Below, piece by piece: positions 21,269 to 31,311 of a stretch of DNA of 64,000 nt. Source of the DNA: Lucinisca nassula (taxonomy: Eukaryota > Mollusca > Bivalvia > Lucinida > Lucinidae); assembly GCA_963580285.1 (NCBI GenBank), contig OY757026.1, positions 42,897,431 to 42,961,430 of the forward strand, in the 5' to 3' direction. Within the stretch, counting starts at the first letter, position 1; each line of letters starts with the position of its first letter. The notes beneath the pieces are model-generated. The model was given only the letters and a program-made list of their open reading frames with translations, did not search any database and was not told the origin of the DNA. Made by a program: the position numbers and the translations under genes.

Positions 21269-21756
21269 TGTATTTGTCTAGGATATACGCAACACTATAT
21301 ATTAGCTAGCATAGTTTCCTCCTCTGATGGGAGCAAATTCTTTCCTGTAAGAGTGGTCCCCATTTGGTAAACGGAGTTATTATTTTTAGCATTTTCTTTT
21401 GTTTGCTTACAAATGATTTTCTTCCAGCTTAGCCCCTGATATTAATACGGCCCACAACTTCTAATCCTGAATTATCTTCCTTGGCCTACAGGTTTATAAC
21501 CAATGACAACTGCGTCATGGGTACGACTCTTTGGCACAGAGTCGATTACTTTTTTTTAACTATGCTCCATTCCTTCATTATGGCTGTCATGTCGGAAGAT
21601 GTTGACTCGCCCGGGATTTGATTTTTTTTTTCGCAAAAATGACCTCGCGTCAACATACAGACTTAGAAAAAAGGGATGAGGTGTTACGGCCCGATGCACC
21701 TAACCTACATTATACCTCCCTTGGTTGATTATGCGGAATACAACTGAGGAAGACAG

Positions 21757-21830
21757 TTAAGTCTTTGGCTAAGTGCTTAGAGCAGTTGATTTTATCAGAT
21801 CGTCCCAGGTTCGAATCTCACCATAGGCGA
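21757..21830 (+). mobile_element. tRNA-like SINE head
   Basis: TTTGGCTAAGTGCTTAGAGC has an A-box-like pattern, and AGGTTCGAATCTCACC is a good B box at the right spacing, so it could have been a Pol III promoter. The acceptor stem does not pair convincingly, so it is read as a SINE head or tRNA pseudogene, not a functional tRNA. Confidence 0.5.
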
Positions 21831-22011
21831 TTATTCCCCCTTTTTTTACAACTATACTTCTCTCCATTGTTACGACATTCATGTCGCAAGAATACCAAAG
21901 TAAGAGTCTTATGTTTTTTATTTCAGAAAGATACATTATGGCTGAGTTTGAGTTTAGCGATGCTGGTCATCCAGATGACCCCAACACCATGTATACTATT
22001 GCCGAACCTAA

Positions 22012-22124
22012 CAGTGAAACTTAGGATTGGGCTAATATTTTGTCTGGTGTCTCACAAGGTGCCGTTTTCGGTCCAGTTTTGTTCTTCGTGACGATTTATT
22101 ACATTTTTACTGAAATTGTGTAAC
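22012..22124 (+). pseudogene. LINE reverse transcriptase relic (SGVxQG block)
   Basis: The plus strand encodes DWANILSGVSQGAVFGPVLF followed by FVTIYYIF, matching the conserved SGVPQGSVLGPxLF block in the palm of non-LTR reverse transcriptases. A stop codon precedes it and another follows after about 30 residues. No YxDD box or other RT motif follows in any frame nearby. It is a short dead fragment inside the 19336-24084 region. The clade cannot be fixed from so little. Confidence 0.6.
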
Positions 22125-22522
22125 AGGCGACAAAATGCTACTCGTCTTTGGCCCGGTCGCGGTTCGAACACGGGCCGCCGGATTGATAAGCAAATCTACC
22201 ACGTTGCTATAAAAGCCGGCTTGTATCGAAAGGCAGTACAAGTGTGCTATATGCATATACCCTATGCCATTCTCCCCATCCACATTGAGATTCGCCCTCG
22301 AATTTCTGGGAGTCCGAGAATCATGTGAAATAATACTCAAGGAGTTCTAATGCACGAACCCTCAAATTGTTTTTTGTTCTTTGCCTAGTTATCTGCTTAA
22401 TGTATTACATTAAACACTCATTCCGGAAAGACACCCGTACGACATAGTGTATTTTTTTCACACCTCCTAAATGGCTACTTCTCTGATGAAAATCCATGAT
22501 ATGTTTCTTATTTATACTACAA

Positions 22523-22591
22523 ACATAGGTTGTGGGTGCTCGTTAGAACCGTCTCAAGGAGGCGGTTCTAACGTGTACCCACAACCTATGT
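22523..22591. repeat. Palindrome family P copy
   Basis: ACATAGGTTGTGGGTGCTCG, TTAGAACCGTCTC, then GGCGGTTCTAACGTGTACCC and ACAACCTATGT. The arms are 29-30 bp with few mismatches. Left flank TTCTTATTTATACTAC; right flank CTTATAGCAGATATAATAAA. Confidence 0.85.
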
Positions 22592-22704
22592 CTTATAGCA
22601 GATATAATAAAAACGTATGTATATCCCCTTAAATCCTAGTTTTCTCTATGTAAAGTAAGGGTGTTCATTTCACGGACTTTTTCGCATGATGCCATGCCAC
22701 ATTT

Positions 22705-22902
22705 TCATGCCCAGGATCCGAGTCTATCCATTTTGTTCCGAAGTTTACGTAAGTCCTCTGTAACTCTAATGTCCCGGCAGCACACCCAGTCGTCTGCGAA
22801 CAGTCTTATTTCTGAGTCAATGTCGGTGGAAATATGATTAATATGCAGGGAGTATAACAGTGGACTAAGAACAGTCCCATTCGAGACAAAACTGGAACAC
22901 AC
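22705..22902 (-). pseudogene. LINE reverse transcriptase fragment (GTVLxP...FADD)
   Basis: Read on the minus strand this 65-residue frame contains GTVLSPLLYSLHIN, then EIRLFADDW, then LRKLRNKMDRLGSWA. These are the GTVLGPLLF motif, the FADD form of the catalytic YxDD box, and the downstream helix ending in LxxWA. They occur in jockey/CR1-type LINEs and related elements. The two catalytic aspartates are present, but sequence before GTVL and after SWA is lost or out of frame. It is a relic of about 190 bp, unrelated in clade to the RTE-like LINE at 31-34 kb. Confidence 0.7.
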
Positions 22903-23272
22903 TCCATATATACTCGCCGTTATATTGGGTCCATGTCATTTACAAAAACTTACTATTTTCAGTAGCAAAGAAAGGAATCTATAAATTCAAGAGTCTCCCC
23001 TCCCCACCAATGTCGAAACTAAATACGTTGGGTTTCAGTTGTTCATAAGTAGGGGATGTGGTAAGCCAGAATAAATGTGTTCAACCTTCCCCTTTGTCCA
23101 AGGTTGTTATCCAACCCTTTAAATTCGTACGTGTATAAGTTCGGAGATCATAATGAGAAATAAAAAAGGCATTAAAGGGTATGTAACAGCAAAATGAATC
23201 GTTTTGAATTAGAAACAGCATCATGTATCATGCCTTCGCTGGCGGATTAAAGAGTTTCATTTGAATTTATTT
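22903..23272. other. Spacer, no feature seen
   Basis: No coding or repeat feature recognised. Composition is ordinary for the window. Confidence 0.4.
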
Positions 23273-23567
23273 CGCCCCGCCCACCTGGGCTTGGAGAAAT
23301 AAATTTGGCTGCATGGTGTTTCCACTCATAGCTGAATCTGACCACAAACGAGTACTGGTAAACCGCTTAGAAGGACTAAGCTTAGTCGGGCAAAGCGGTG
23401 TGAGCCAGATCGTCCAATGCATATAAGCCTTCTGGTTTCATTTGGTGGCAGGGCTTGAGATGTCATTTCATCTCAATGTCGGGTAAAAGTCCCACAAAAT
23501 TGCAAGCAATGTCCCCAAAATGACCTAAATAGTGTTGACGGGGACATTAAACCCCAATTCAAACAAA
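23273..23567 (+). mobile_element. SINE family 1, near full length
   Basis: Starts CCCACCTGGGCTTGGAGAAA and runs through GCATGGTGTTTCCACTCATA, AGTACTGGTAAACCGCTTAG, GAGATGTCATTTCATCTCAA, GTCCCACAAAATTGCAAGCA and GTGTTGACGGGGACATTAAA to a TTCAAACAAAT tail. Confidence 0.85.
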
Positions 23568-24189
23568 TATTTCAATTTATGAAGAATATTATCCGTGTTT
23601 GTTGCACCTAAATTGTGCTAACTAACCGCGTTATGGTGTATCATAACCCGTGGTAAGGTGTACCCTAACAAAAAATCAACCATTGGACCATCCACGGATT
23701 TTGTGGATATTGACAAGAACTGGGGCTCAAGCAAATACATCAATGGAAGCTCTGAAATCGCAACAACATATAAATCACAAAATCATGTGCACAAAAGATG
23801 TGTTACTGTCAAAAAACATTGATCGAAGTATGCTGGGGTTGGTGAAAACACACTAGACGAAAGAAAAATGTTTGTGTTTTCGTTTATAATGAACAGAATT
23901 TTCTGCAACTGCATCAGTAAATGGTAATACCATTATTCTGCAGCTATGCAAAATAACCACCCAAAAAGATTAGGATCTGGGCTACAATAAACCTTTTTCG
24001 TACCGAAAATACTGCTGTGACGTCATGATTTCTGTAGCGTTCGTTGTACTCTGTCGCGTTCGTTGTACTGCGGTAACCGGTGTGAGAGAGGGATAAGAAT
24101 TAATTGTCATACTGAAGGTGTTAAAGTAATTGTAAACATTGAGAAATTGGAATTCACAATTTTGATATTTTTCTGATTTATGCACCAGA

Positions 24190-24400
24190 CACAGATTGTT
24201 GGTGCTCATTAGAACCACCTCACTGAGGTGTGCAAGTTTGAATGCTCCTTTGACTCTAGCAGTTTCTTCGGACAGTAGGGCTTTAGCTGTCATTTCATCT
24301 CGGTGTTGGATTAAAGTCCCACAAAATTGGAAGCAGTGTTGACAGTGATGTAAAACCTCAATACAAACAAACAGAGGTGGTTCCAGCGTGTACAAACAGT
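24190..24400. repeat. P palindrome split by a SINE fragment
   Basis: The left arm ACACAGATTGTTGGTGCTCA, TTAGAACCACCTCACTGAGG and the right arm GAGGTGGTTCCAGCGTGTAC, AAACAGTATG are separated by about 140 bp. The insert ends in a family 1 SINE tail (ATTTCATCTCGGTGTTGGAT, AGTCCCACAAAATTGGAAGC, CAATACAAACAAACA). GAGGTG borders both sides and may be the target duplication. The insertion point is the exact centre of the palindrome. Confidence 0.7.
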
Positions 24401-24436
24401 ATGCATTCTTTAGCAACAATAAGGAAAAATGATTTA

Positions 24437-24653
24437 TTAACTCTTACCATGGTGTTCACGACAACCCCTATCTTTGGAAACAGTGTAGATCCAGATCAGA
24501 TGGCGTCTGAAGAAGCCATCTGATCAGGATCTACACTGTTTAACATGAAGTTTATGAATTTGTAGGAATAAATTACATCAAGTAATCTGATTGGTTCAAA
24601 GTCAGAGATGGGTGTGGGTTTAAAAAATGAATATTCAGCAAGATAAGGATTAA
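24437..24653. mobile_element. TTAA-type MITE family Q (piggyBac-like ends)
   Basis: Lies between TTAA at 24437 and TTAA at 24650. The palindromic module at 24478-24541 reads AAACAGTGTAGATCCAGATC, AGATGGC, then GCCATCTGATCAGGATCTAC, ACTGTTT. The remainder has TTTGTAGGAATAAATTACAT, AATCTGATTGGTTCAAAGTC and ATTCAGCAAGATAAGGATTA. The intact relative at 45191-45386 shows the true ends. TTAA targeting suggests piggyBac-type mobilisation. Confidence 0.75.
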
Positions 24654-25001
24654 ATAAGTTGTATAAGACACACAATTCTGTATATAAAGGTTGTTCATTA
24701 CATGGACTTGTTAACCTGATAAATTTATAGATTTTTACAAGGTATTTTATGGTAATTAAGTTAAGATGGAAGTTCAAAGAATGAATTTAATTGCTGTTTT
24801 CGGGATTTACTTAGTAAGATGTTTTGTTAAGTACAGTCCCTTTCATTCTCTCTTTCCAATACAGCATGGATATGCACAAATTTTTCATGTACTGCTGGCA
24901 TTTTCACATCAAACTCAGTAGCCAAGCTTTTTCGTTTTCTGATTGTCTGTGAAAACTCTACAGAGTAAATTCCATTTAAAGCCACTCACAATAACTGTAG
25001 T
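24654..25001. other. Spacer, no feature seen
   Basis: AT-rich, with no supported feature before the 54-bp minisatellite. Confidence 0.45.
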
Positions 25002-25595
25002 TACCACTATCAATGCACATGCCCTAACAAGCGCACACCAGGTATTGCTGGTATTTACCACTATCAATGCACATGCCCTAACAAGGGCACACCAGGTATT
25101 GCTGATATTTACCACTATCAATGCACATGCCCTAACAAGTGCACACCATGTATTGCTGGTATTTAATCACTATTAATGCTAATACCCTAACAAGCGCACA
25201 CCAGGTAATTGCTGACTGTATTTACCACTATCAATGCACATGCCCTAACAAGCGCACACCAGGTATTGCTGGTATCAATGCACATGCCCTAACCAGGGCA
25301 CACCAGGTATTGTTGGTATTTACCACTATCAATGCACATGCCCTAACAAGGGCACACCGAGTATTGCTGGTATTTACCACTATAAATGCTAATACCCTAA
25401 CAAGCGCACACCAGGTAGTGCTGACTGTATTTACCACTATCAATGCACATGCCCTAACAAGCGCACACCAGGTATTGCTGGTATTTACCACTGTCATTGC
25501 ACATGCCCTAAGAAGCGCACACCAGGTATTGCTGGTATTTACCACTGTGAATGCACATTCCCTAAGAAGCGCACACCAGGTATTGCTGACACCAT
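25002..25595 (+). repeat. 54-bp minisatellite, ~11 copies
   Basis: Unit ACCACTATCAATGCACATGC, CCTAACAAGCGCACACCAGG, TATTGCTGGTATTT. Some units are shortened (25270-25290) or carry a variant AATGCTAATACC (25160, 25385), and these variants recur, hinting at a larger repeat of several units. Because 54 is divisible by three, both strands stay open in long frames; none is a gene. Confidence 0.93.
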
Positions 25596-25651
25596 TTTAT
25601 TTGCAGTACTAAAGTATGAAAGAGTAACAAACTACTATATGTAACTTGTAT

Positions 25652-25881
25652 ATAACCCATAACATGCCAATCATGACAATTGTTGTCTGCTTTGCCGTCT
25701 GCTGTTTACCTTAAAAGTAATTTTTGGATCCAGATCAGACTGGGAGCAGTCTGATCTGGGCCTACACTGTTTGCCTGTATGCAAAAATAAATATTTTTAA
25801 AAAGTTTGCAAAAAAATTCAGCAGACGACATAAGCAGATGACATTTACAGATGTTGTTTTTCTTGGCATCTTAAGGATTAA
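25652..25881. mobile_element. TTAA-type MITE family S, copy 1
   Basis: Left end ATAACCCATAACATGCCAAT and right end CTTGGCATCTTAAGGATTAA form a TIR on ATGCCAA/TTGGCAT. The palindromic module at about 25729-25775 is GGATCCAGATCAGACTGGGA, GCAGTCTGATCTGGGCCTAC, ACTGTTTGCC. Downstream is TTTTTAAAAAGTTTGC and CAGCAGACGACATAAGCAGA. Confidence 0.65.
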
Positions 25882-26288
25882 GATGCCAATCACAACAATT
25901 GTCATTCTGCTTTGTTGTCTGCTGGTTATAGTAGTCGCAGATAAGGTTGACTAGGTGGAGCTATCGTTTGTACCTGCCTTAGGAATATCCCATTAACAAA
26001 AAGGTAAACCAAGTCACCCGAGATTGTGTGAATTCAACTGTAACACAAGCATAGCTGTGGGGTATAAGACCATTTTGTCTGCTTGTAGAAATCGTGTGAA
26101 AGCCACTCCACCGAGTCTTCTGGTGAACTCAGCGAATTTGACATATATTGATAACACCTGAATGGCTCCGCCTAGTCAATCTTATCTGCAACTATTATAC
26201 TTGCAAAAAAATGGTTGCAAGAAGATGGAGCAGACATCATAAACAGATGACATTTTTCTTCTGGCTCTCTTGGCATCTTAAGGGTTAA
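25878..26288. mobile_element. TTAA-type MITE family S, copy 2, interrupted
   Basis: Starts at the same TTAA that ends copy 1 (TTAAGATGCCAATCACAACA) and ends TCTTGGCATCTTAAGGGTTAA at 26288. The middle, including the palindromic module, is replaced by the TIR element at 25927-26199; S sequence resumes with TTGCAAAAAAATGG and AGCAGACATCATAAACAGAT. Two S elements in direct abutment at one TTAA is unusual. Confidence 0.65.
25927..26199. mobile_element. TIR element nested in family S
   Basis: Left TATAGTAGTCGCAGATAAGG then TTGACTAGGTGGAGC; right GCTCCGCCTAGTCAA then TCTTATCTGCAACTATTATA. The arms are about 34 bp with a few mismatches. Length is 273 bp with no coding sequence. The flank does not show an unambiguous target duplication. 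Superfamily unassigned. Confidence 0.7.
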
Positions 26289-26374
26289 ATATATATGCTC
26301 CTTGTATCCCAACTTTTAACATGTTTAGTTCAACAAAACATGTCCAAAATGACACATGCAGTGTAATGAACACC

Positions 26375-26520
26375 CCACCAAACCCCACTTTTAAAGGGAA
26401 AACTCTATTTACAGGGGTATACATTATTTTTCTTATTTCTGCTCCAAGACATTGGAGACGGTTTTAACGAGCACCCACATCCTATGTTTGGTTTATTAGG
26501 TAGAAAACTATCACAAATTT
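26375..26520. repeat. P-family element with deleted left palindrome arm
   Basis: Outer flank ACCAAACCCCACTTTTAAAG, TATTTACAGGGGTATACATT, ATTTTTCTTATTTCTGCTCC, followed by a shortened core and the right arm GGTTTTAACGAGCACCCACA then TCCTATGTTTGG. Confidence 0.7.
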
Positions 26521-26589
26521 TTATCAGAACAGTAACCATTTTCTTTCTTTCTTTCTACTGATACTGCGTCGGTCACATTTGACCATTAC

Positions 26590-26885
26590 CCCAGGTGTAC
26601 ATTACATACGCTCCAGGTTTGCAGGATGAAAGCCTACACAGTAATCATGTAATTACGGTAGGGATCTTTAACCTGCACAAGGGTTGGTTCTCCCTGCACA
26701 GGGGGCCTCCAGTTAATGTCCCAATCCGAAGGACGGTGCACTTTATGACATTCATCCCTGCAAAATTTATGATGTCAATGGAGCGTGTTCGGACACCGTA
26801 ATTTTATCGCCGCTGCCGGGGATCAAACCTGGGACCTCTAGCATCAGAGGCAAGTGCAGTAACCACTGAGCTATCACACCCCCAT
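26590..26885 (-). mobile_element. tRNA-derived SINE family 4, reverse
   Basis: On the minus strand it begins GGGGGTGTGATAGCTCAGTG, then GTTACTGCACTTGCCTCTGA and the B box CCCAGGTTTGATCCCCGGCA. The body carries CGTCCTTCGGATTGGGACAT and CCTGTGCAGGGAGAACCAAC. The tRNA-like part covers about 75 nt, with A and B boxes correctly spaced. The body differs from SINE families 1-3. This is the only copy in the window. Confidence 0.75.
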
Positions 26886-27459
26886 TTTGGAGATATGGTA
26901 GAATGCACTATGCACACAGGTTTATTATAATGGTAAGGAGCATGCTATCACATCTGACTGTGCGCTTTATGGAATGACTTTTTAGGGCTTTAATGATTAA
27001 AATGAAATGTCTAAGTACAGTGTGCTCTTACGTCTGCAAATACGGTACTAGAAAAGCATAGACAGTATAATAAATATACTTTGCTGCCAAGTTTCCAGTT
27101 AATCACAAACACCCTTTTGGCATTTTTTATGCCCATACTTTAATAAGTGCAAACCAGTACATTCAGGAAGAACATGTGACATCAGTACAAGATTCACACC
27201 TGTATCAATTATTATTTCCATTTCACAATGAAGGACATGGTGTTAAGGAACTTTTAAAACTTTTTTTTTATATCGCTGCTTTTGCTGATTTTGAATTTGT
27301 TTAGTTCAGAAGCATATTGTTTTCTTGAGTGCACACTTAATCGAAGTACTTTCAGGGACTGTTTTGAAAAATCAAAGTGAAATCATCAGGGGTATTTCGC
27401 AACCTCTCATGTAATACGAAATTAGAAAAATATCAAACATTTCATCTGAGTGAGCGTTT
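26886..27459. other. Spacer, no feature seen
   Basis: AT-rich. AACACCCTTTTGGCATTTTT and other motifs do not match the families defined here. No gene is supported. Confidence 0.45.
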
Positions 27460-27607
27460 GAGTATTACTTCTCACTAACAGCTAAGGTCATACAAAGACG
27501 GGACCTCGGTTTAAAGACTCATCCGAAAGTCTGGAGAAGCCCAGGATTGATCCTGTGACCCCTGGTTTACAAGGCGAATAGCGTAACCACTGCGCCACAG
27601 AGGCTTC
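27460..27607 (-). mobile_element. SINE family 2, reverse
   Basis: The plus strand shows CTAACAGCTAAGGTCATACA, GGGACCTCGGTTTAAAGACT, CATCCGAAAGTCTGGAGAAG, CCCAGGATTGATCCTGTGAC and ends GCGCCACAGAGGCTTC, the complement of a tRNA-like head GAAGCCTCTGTGGCGCAGTG. It matches 29448-29607 and 49918-50085. Confidence 0.8.
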
Positions 27608-27652
27608 TAAATATTGAAAAATGGAAATTCTTGAGATAAGAAAGATGCAATT

Positions 27653-27869
27653 TTAACCCTTCTCTTGCTGAATATTCATTTTAGCCACACCCATCTCTGA
27701 CTTTGAACCAATCAGATTTCTTGATGTAATTTATTCCTACAAATTCATAAGCTGAATATCAAACAGAGTAGATCCTGATCAGATGGCTTCTTCAGAAGCC
27801 ATCTGATCTGGCTGGATCTACAGTGTTTCCAAAGATAGGGGTTGTCGTGAACAGCATGATAAGAGTTAG
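27653..27869. mobile_element. TTAA-type MITE family Q, reverse of the 24.4-kb copy
   Basis: TTAACCCTTCTCTTGCTGAA, TTTTAGCCACACCCATCTCT, AATCAGATTTCTTGATGTAA. The palindromic module at 27772-27829 is AGAGTAGATCCTGATCAGAT, GGCTTCTTCAGAAGCCATCT, GATCTGG. It ends AGCATGATAAGAGTTAG. TTAA at the 3' end has mutated to TTAG. Confidence 0.8.
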
Positions 27870-28977
27870 CACCCATGCTATTGTAATGTGTCCAAGCATT
27901 CTAACTGCAGTATACGCATTGTTTTTTCAAAGCAGCTTTATGCTGAGTATTCTGTTTAATTTAATGCATTGTGCATCAAATAATTTTATCTTGGTTACAT
28001 TAATCTAAATAATGCTTTTTGAAATCCTGTTGGTGTCCACAGATGTGTCATAGACGAGCAGCTTTTTCCATATTATTTAATTACACTGTCGATCGTCATG
28101 GAAACCTTATATGAAGTGTCGTAGCTTTTAGAGTAATTTTACATCCCTATGAACCCATAAAAGTTAAAATTCTAACTGATACATTAACAGCTTGACAGTT
28201 TCAGTGACCCAACATTAAAGTTTGTCAGATGTGTTAATGAAAACTTCTGAACATGTAAGTTTATATCACCATCTGGTAGTGATCGATGTAATTTCAAAAT
28301 GGAGCGACTAAGAGGAACAAAGGATAAAATCTATCTCATATGTAAGTATAATAATTTGATATTCTTGACTTCAGATCTAATTGATTATAATAAAACTGAT
28401 CTGGTACATCTGACTCTAAACAATTACTACCCATTTTGTTTCAGCTGCAACATTCCATTCCTGGCTCTGCTGTCAAAATGTTTCTTTTCAGATCTAAACT
28501 GCAATCAAGTTTCTTTTATCTGAAATATTTTGCAATCAAAAGGTTCACTACTAGAAGAGCACACCCACTTGTCAGTGATGACCACTGATTGATCAATGTT
28601 CCATCAACAGCACCAAAATACTGTCATATTGAAATTTACATCAAGCAGTGTACTGTTTTGAGCTCACAGGTGCAAAGTTGGCACACTTGACTGTCAAACA
28701 TGACTGACTTGTCTTCACAGTGCTTTGTGACAAACGGGGTACATCCTTGCCTTTAAAGACAGAGGATCTGACAATTAGCAAATCAATTTCTTTTGTTGAA
28801 TGAAGAGGGTGTTGCAACTGAAACAAAATTGGCAGTATTTAGGAGCACTGCATATAATTACCATTAGTATCCATATAAGAGGTATCCCACTTTCATAGAT
28901 ATACCTGTGAACACAAGACCCTGAAGTACCTTTCAATGAATTTCTTTGTATCCAGTTTGTTTGACAGTCAAATGTCT
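27870..28977. other. Long stretch without recognised features
   Basis: About 1.1 kb, AT-rich. Short frames (61-74 codons) show no motif, and no repeat family of the window matches. It is one of the few candidate single-copy stretches, but no exon or splice signal can be argued for. Confidence 0.45.
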
Positions 28978-30104
28978 CCCAAGTAAAAATATGTGTGGGA
29001 ATCCCATGGGATCCCATTGGATCCTGGCAATGTCCATCCAGGATTCCATCTGGCTTCATGGACAGAATTTGCTGGGATTGCGCCAGAATTATCGCTGGGA
29101 TCCCACCAGAATCCTGGTGCAATCCCATCCCGGTGGGATCCCAACTTGGAATCCTACGTTTTTATCCTGACGGGGGTCCCAGGCATTGTCTGTTGCAACC
29201 TTAGATTTTTCTGAAGGGGAATACAGCCAGCTAGTGTATCAACTGATACGAAATCATGCTAAAACATTTAAAATTCTGTGGGGCTTGTAATATTTACAGT
29301 CTTGACAAAATTTCTCAGTCTCTTGATGGTTTTGTTCCATGAAAATAAAACAATAGAAATAAAAAGGGGTGGGGTAATGGCAATTGATACCTTTGATTTT
29401 TTTCTTGAAAATTAGAAGTCTAATTGTCTCTAGCTGATATTATTTAATAGAAGCCTCCGTGGTGTAGTGGTTACGCTAGTCGCCTTGTAAACCAGGGATT
29501 GCAGGATTGATCCCAGGCTTCTCCAGACTTTCGGATGAGTCTTTAAACCGAGGTCCCGTCTCCGTATGACCTTAGCTGTTGGTGGAAGGTGAAGCTCAAA
29601 CACTCACCTGATATTATTTAAACCATTTTATTCTTTGTGTGATGCTGCAGAATTCCAGAAAGAAAACTGTGGCAAACTCTTCATATACAGTAATTCAACT
29701 AGACATCAGTAAATAATTTATTTTCTTACCAGCAACTTAATAAAGAAAGAAGAGTACCCTAACCATGTTGTTAGACCCTATTTAGAACAGAACTAGCTTA
29801 ATTTGGAATGAATAGCAATGTCAGGTATTCTTTTATTAAAATAATATTATAAAACATGATGTTGATGATGATGACCATCGGGATCCCATCATGTGAGAAG
29901 CCTGGTTGAAAGTAGAATCCCGGGCTGAACAGAAATCCCAGTCGGGATTTGAAATTTCCCACTATAGCAAACTGGGATCCCGATGGGATGTAGAATCTCT
30001 GCAGATCCCAGTTGGGATTCCACTTTTTACCAGGATCTTGCCAAGATCTGCCAGGATCCCAATGGAATCCAAGCATCGGGATCCCAGCTTGATTTTTACT
30101 TGGG
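28978..30104. mobile_element. GGGATCCC-rich element with short TIR
   Basis: Ends are CCCAAGTAAAAAT (28978-28990) and its perfect complement ATTTTTACTTGGG (30092-30104). Next to each end is a cluster of GGGATCCC/GGGATTCC palindromes (28999-29160 and 29879-30090), while the middle is ordinary AT-rich DNA. A family 2 SINE with its own target duplication sits in the middle. The subterminal palindrome clusters may be transposase binding sites; this is inference. Confidence 0.6.
29448..29607 (+). mobile_element. SINE family 2 with perfect 14-bp target duplication
   Basis: Flanked by identical CTGATATTATTTAA at 29434-29447 and 29608-29621. The head AAGCCTCCGTGGTGTAGTGG, TTACGCTAGTCGCC is tRNA-like, with B box GCAGGATTGATCCCAGGC. 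The body is CCAGACTTTCGGATGAGTCT, TTAAACCGAGGTCCCGTCTC, GTATGACCTTAGCTG. The exact duplication defines both ends and indicates a fairly recent insertion. Confidence 0.92.
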
Positions 30105-30117
30105 CAGTTGACTGACA

Positions 30118-30425
30118 GAACATTGGGATATGGTTTCTGAAGAAGCCATCATATCAGGATCTATACTGACATTCAGTTTGTGAATTTGTAGGAATTTCAT
30201 CAAGTAATCTGATTGGTTCAAAGTTAGAAATGGGTGTGGTGGAATAAGGGTTAGATAATTTGAGCAGTGTATTACTAGTATCTAGAGAAAACTGAGATGC
30301 ACACTGGGATTTGTCTTATTATTCTTATTAAATTTTGCTCCATATCATGGTATATGCATGGGTACAAAGAGGCTTTTCTAACGAGCACCCACAACCATAG
30401 TTTGGAACAGAATAAAGAAAAATAT
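30118..30425. repeat. Family Q fragment followed by degraded P palindrome
   Basis: 30118-30250 holds TTTCTGAAGAAGCCATCATA, TCAGGATCTATACTG, TTTGTAGGAATTTCATCAAG and AATCTGATTGGTTCAAAGTT, a Q element lacking its first half. 30280-30425 holds a P element with a weak left arm and right arm CTAACGAGCACCCACAACCA. Confidence 0.65.
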
Positions 30426-30773
30426 CATAATTTTTTATCTGAAAAGATAATATGAAAGATTGTTCTTATGCTCTAAGGCTGCACCCAGTCCCCTTTAGGG
30501 CATATACAGAACAGACTGATCTTGCAACAATGACTTTTCTTTAAAGTAACCATCAGACAAAAAAGCAGACATCGGGTTAACAAGGCCATGAAATGAAGAC
30601 ACCCCTCCCCCTCCCACCCACCCCCACCCCAATAGAGAAAAGTAGTAAGAAGCATCGCAATCTGCATCTGGACTAGAAATAAGAAAAATATCAAACATTT
30701 TCATCTGAAAAAAGTTAGTTCTAGGGATAAGATGAAGGACATTTTAGCGCATGGGCGGGTTGTCTTCATGTAA
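30426..30773. other. Spacer, no feature seen
   Basis: Contains a short C-rich tract (CCCCTCCCACCCACCCCCAC near 30606) and P-type flank words (ATAAGAAAAATATCAAACAT, TTTTCATCTGAAAA near 30680-30710). No gene. Confidence 0.45.
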
Positions 30774-31311
30774 TACACCTCAACCTCGTTATAACACGGA
30801 ACTCCGGGTCCAACCAACGGACCGTGTTAGTTAACCGAATCGTGTTATAAACGCCGACCGTATTTGTTACAGATCAACCATTGACACAATGGTGATCAAT
30901 AGTTTCCCAAACAAGATGATGTGCGGTCCGGTTATTGACCGTATTTGCCGACTAAAATGTGTTTGGAACTAATCAATGGCAGTAAATACCATGGCCCATC
31001 AAGTCAAACAAGTCACTTTAATCGAAACCAGCTGATAAACCATGTTTTATATCCAGAAATCGTCCGATCTGACAGCGAGTATGACGCCATTTTGATAACT
31101 GGTTCCCGGCTAACTTTGTTGTAACTGAGCGTCCGGAACCGTACCGAACTGCAGTACCGTTAATACATTTCAATGGTGAAATTACCGGTTAGGGTTCGGA
31201 ACCGGAGAATGATCAACACTTACAAGAAATTTGAATTACTTCCCTTGAAATGTCTTACCCTTAATATTTTAGCCATTTGAAACGATTTTTAATGGCGCAC
31301 ATGGTTTTTAA

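Larger units (their letters stand above)
19336..24084. mobile_element. Large TIR-bounded region (4.75 kb), coding capacity not seen
   Basis: The left end begins CACACCGGTTACCGCGGTAC and the right end (to 24084) is its complement GTACTGCGGTAACCGGTGTG. The similarity continues inward to about 50 bp (GCGACTGAGTACAACAAACG against CGTTCGTTGTACTCTGTCGC). AGAGA flanks both ends (19331-19335, 24085-24089), fitting a 5-bp target duplication. A second inverted pair, GGGTACACCTTACCACGG, lies about 420 bp inside each end (near 19760 and 23650). The interior holds SINEs, simple repeats and two LINE relics but no recognisable transposase. It is probably an old DNA transposon bulked out by later insertions. 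Confidence 0.65.

Noticed and set aside
23982..24419. 145-codon minus-strand frame
   Set aside because: It spans the right end of the 19336-24084 element, a SINE tail and a P palindrome, so it cannot be one ancestral gene.
25139..25612. 157-codon plus-strand and 104-codon minus-strand frames
   Set aside because: 54-bp minisatellite; repeats translate to repeated INAHALTSAHQVLLVF-type units on both strands.
28775..29214. Overlapping 70-117 codon frames on both strands
   Set aside because: They cover the GGGATCCC-palindrome cluster; mirrored frames on both strands follow from the palindromes.
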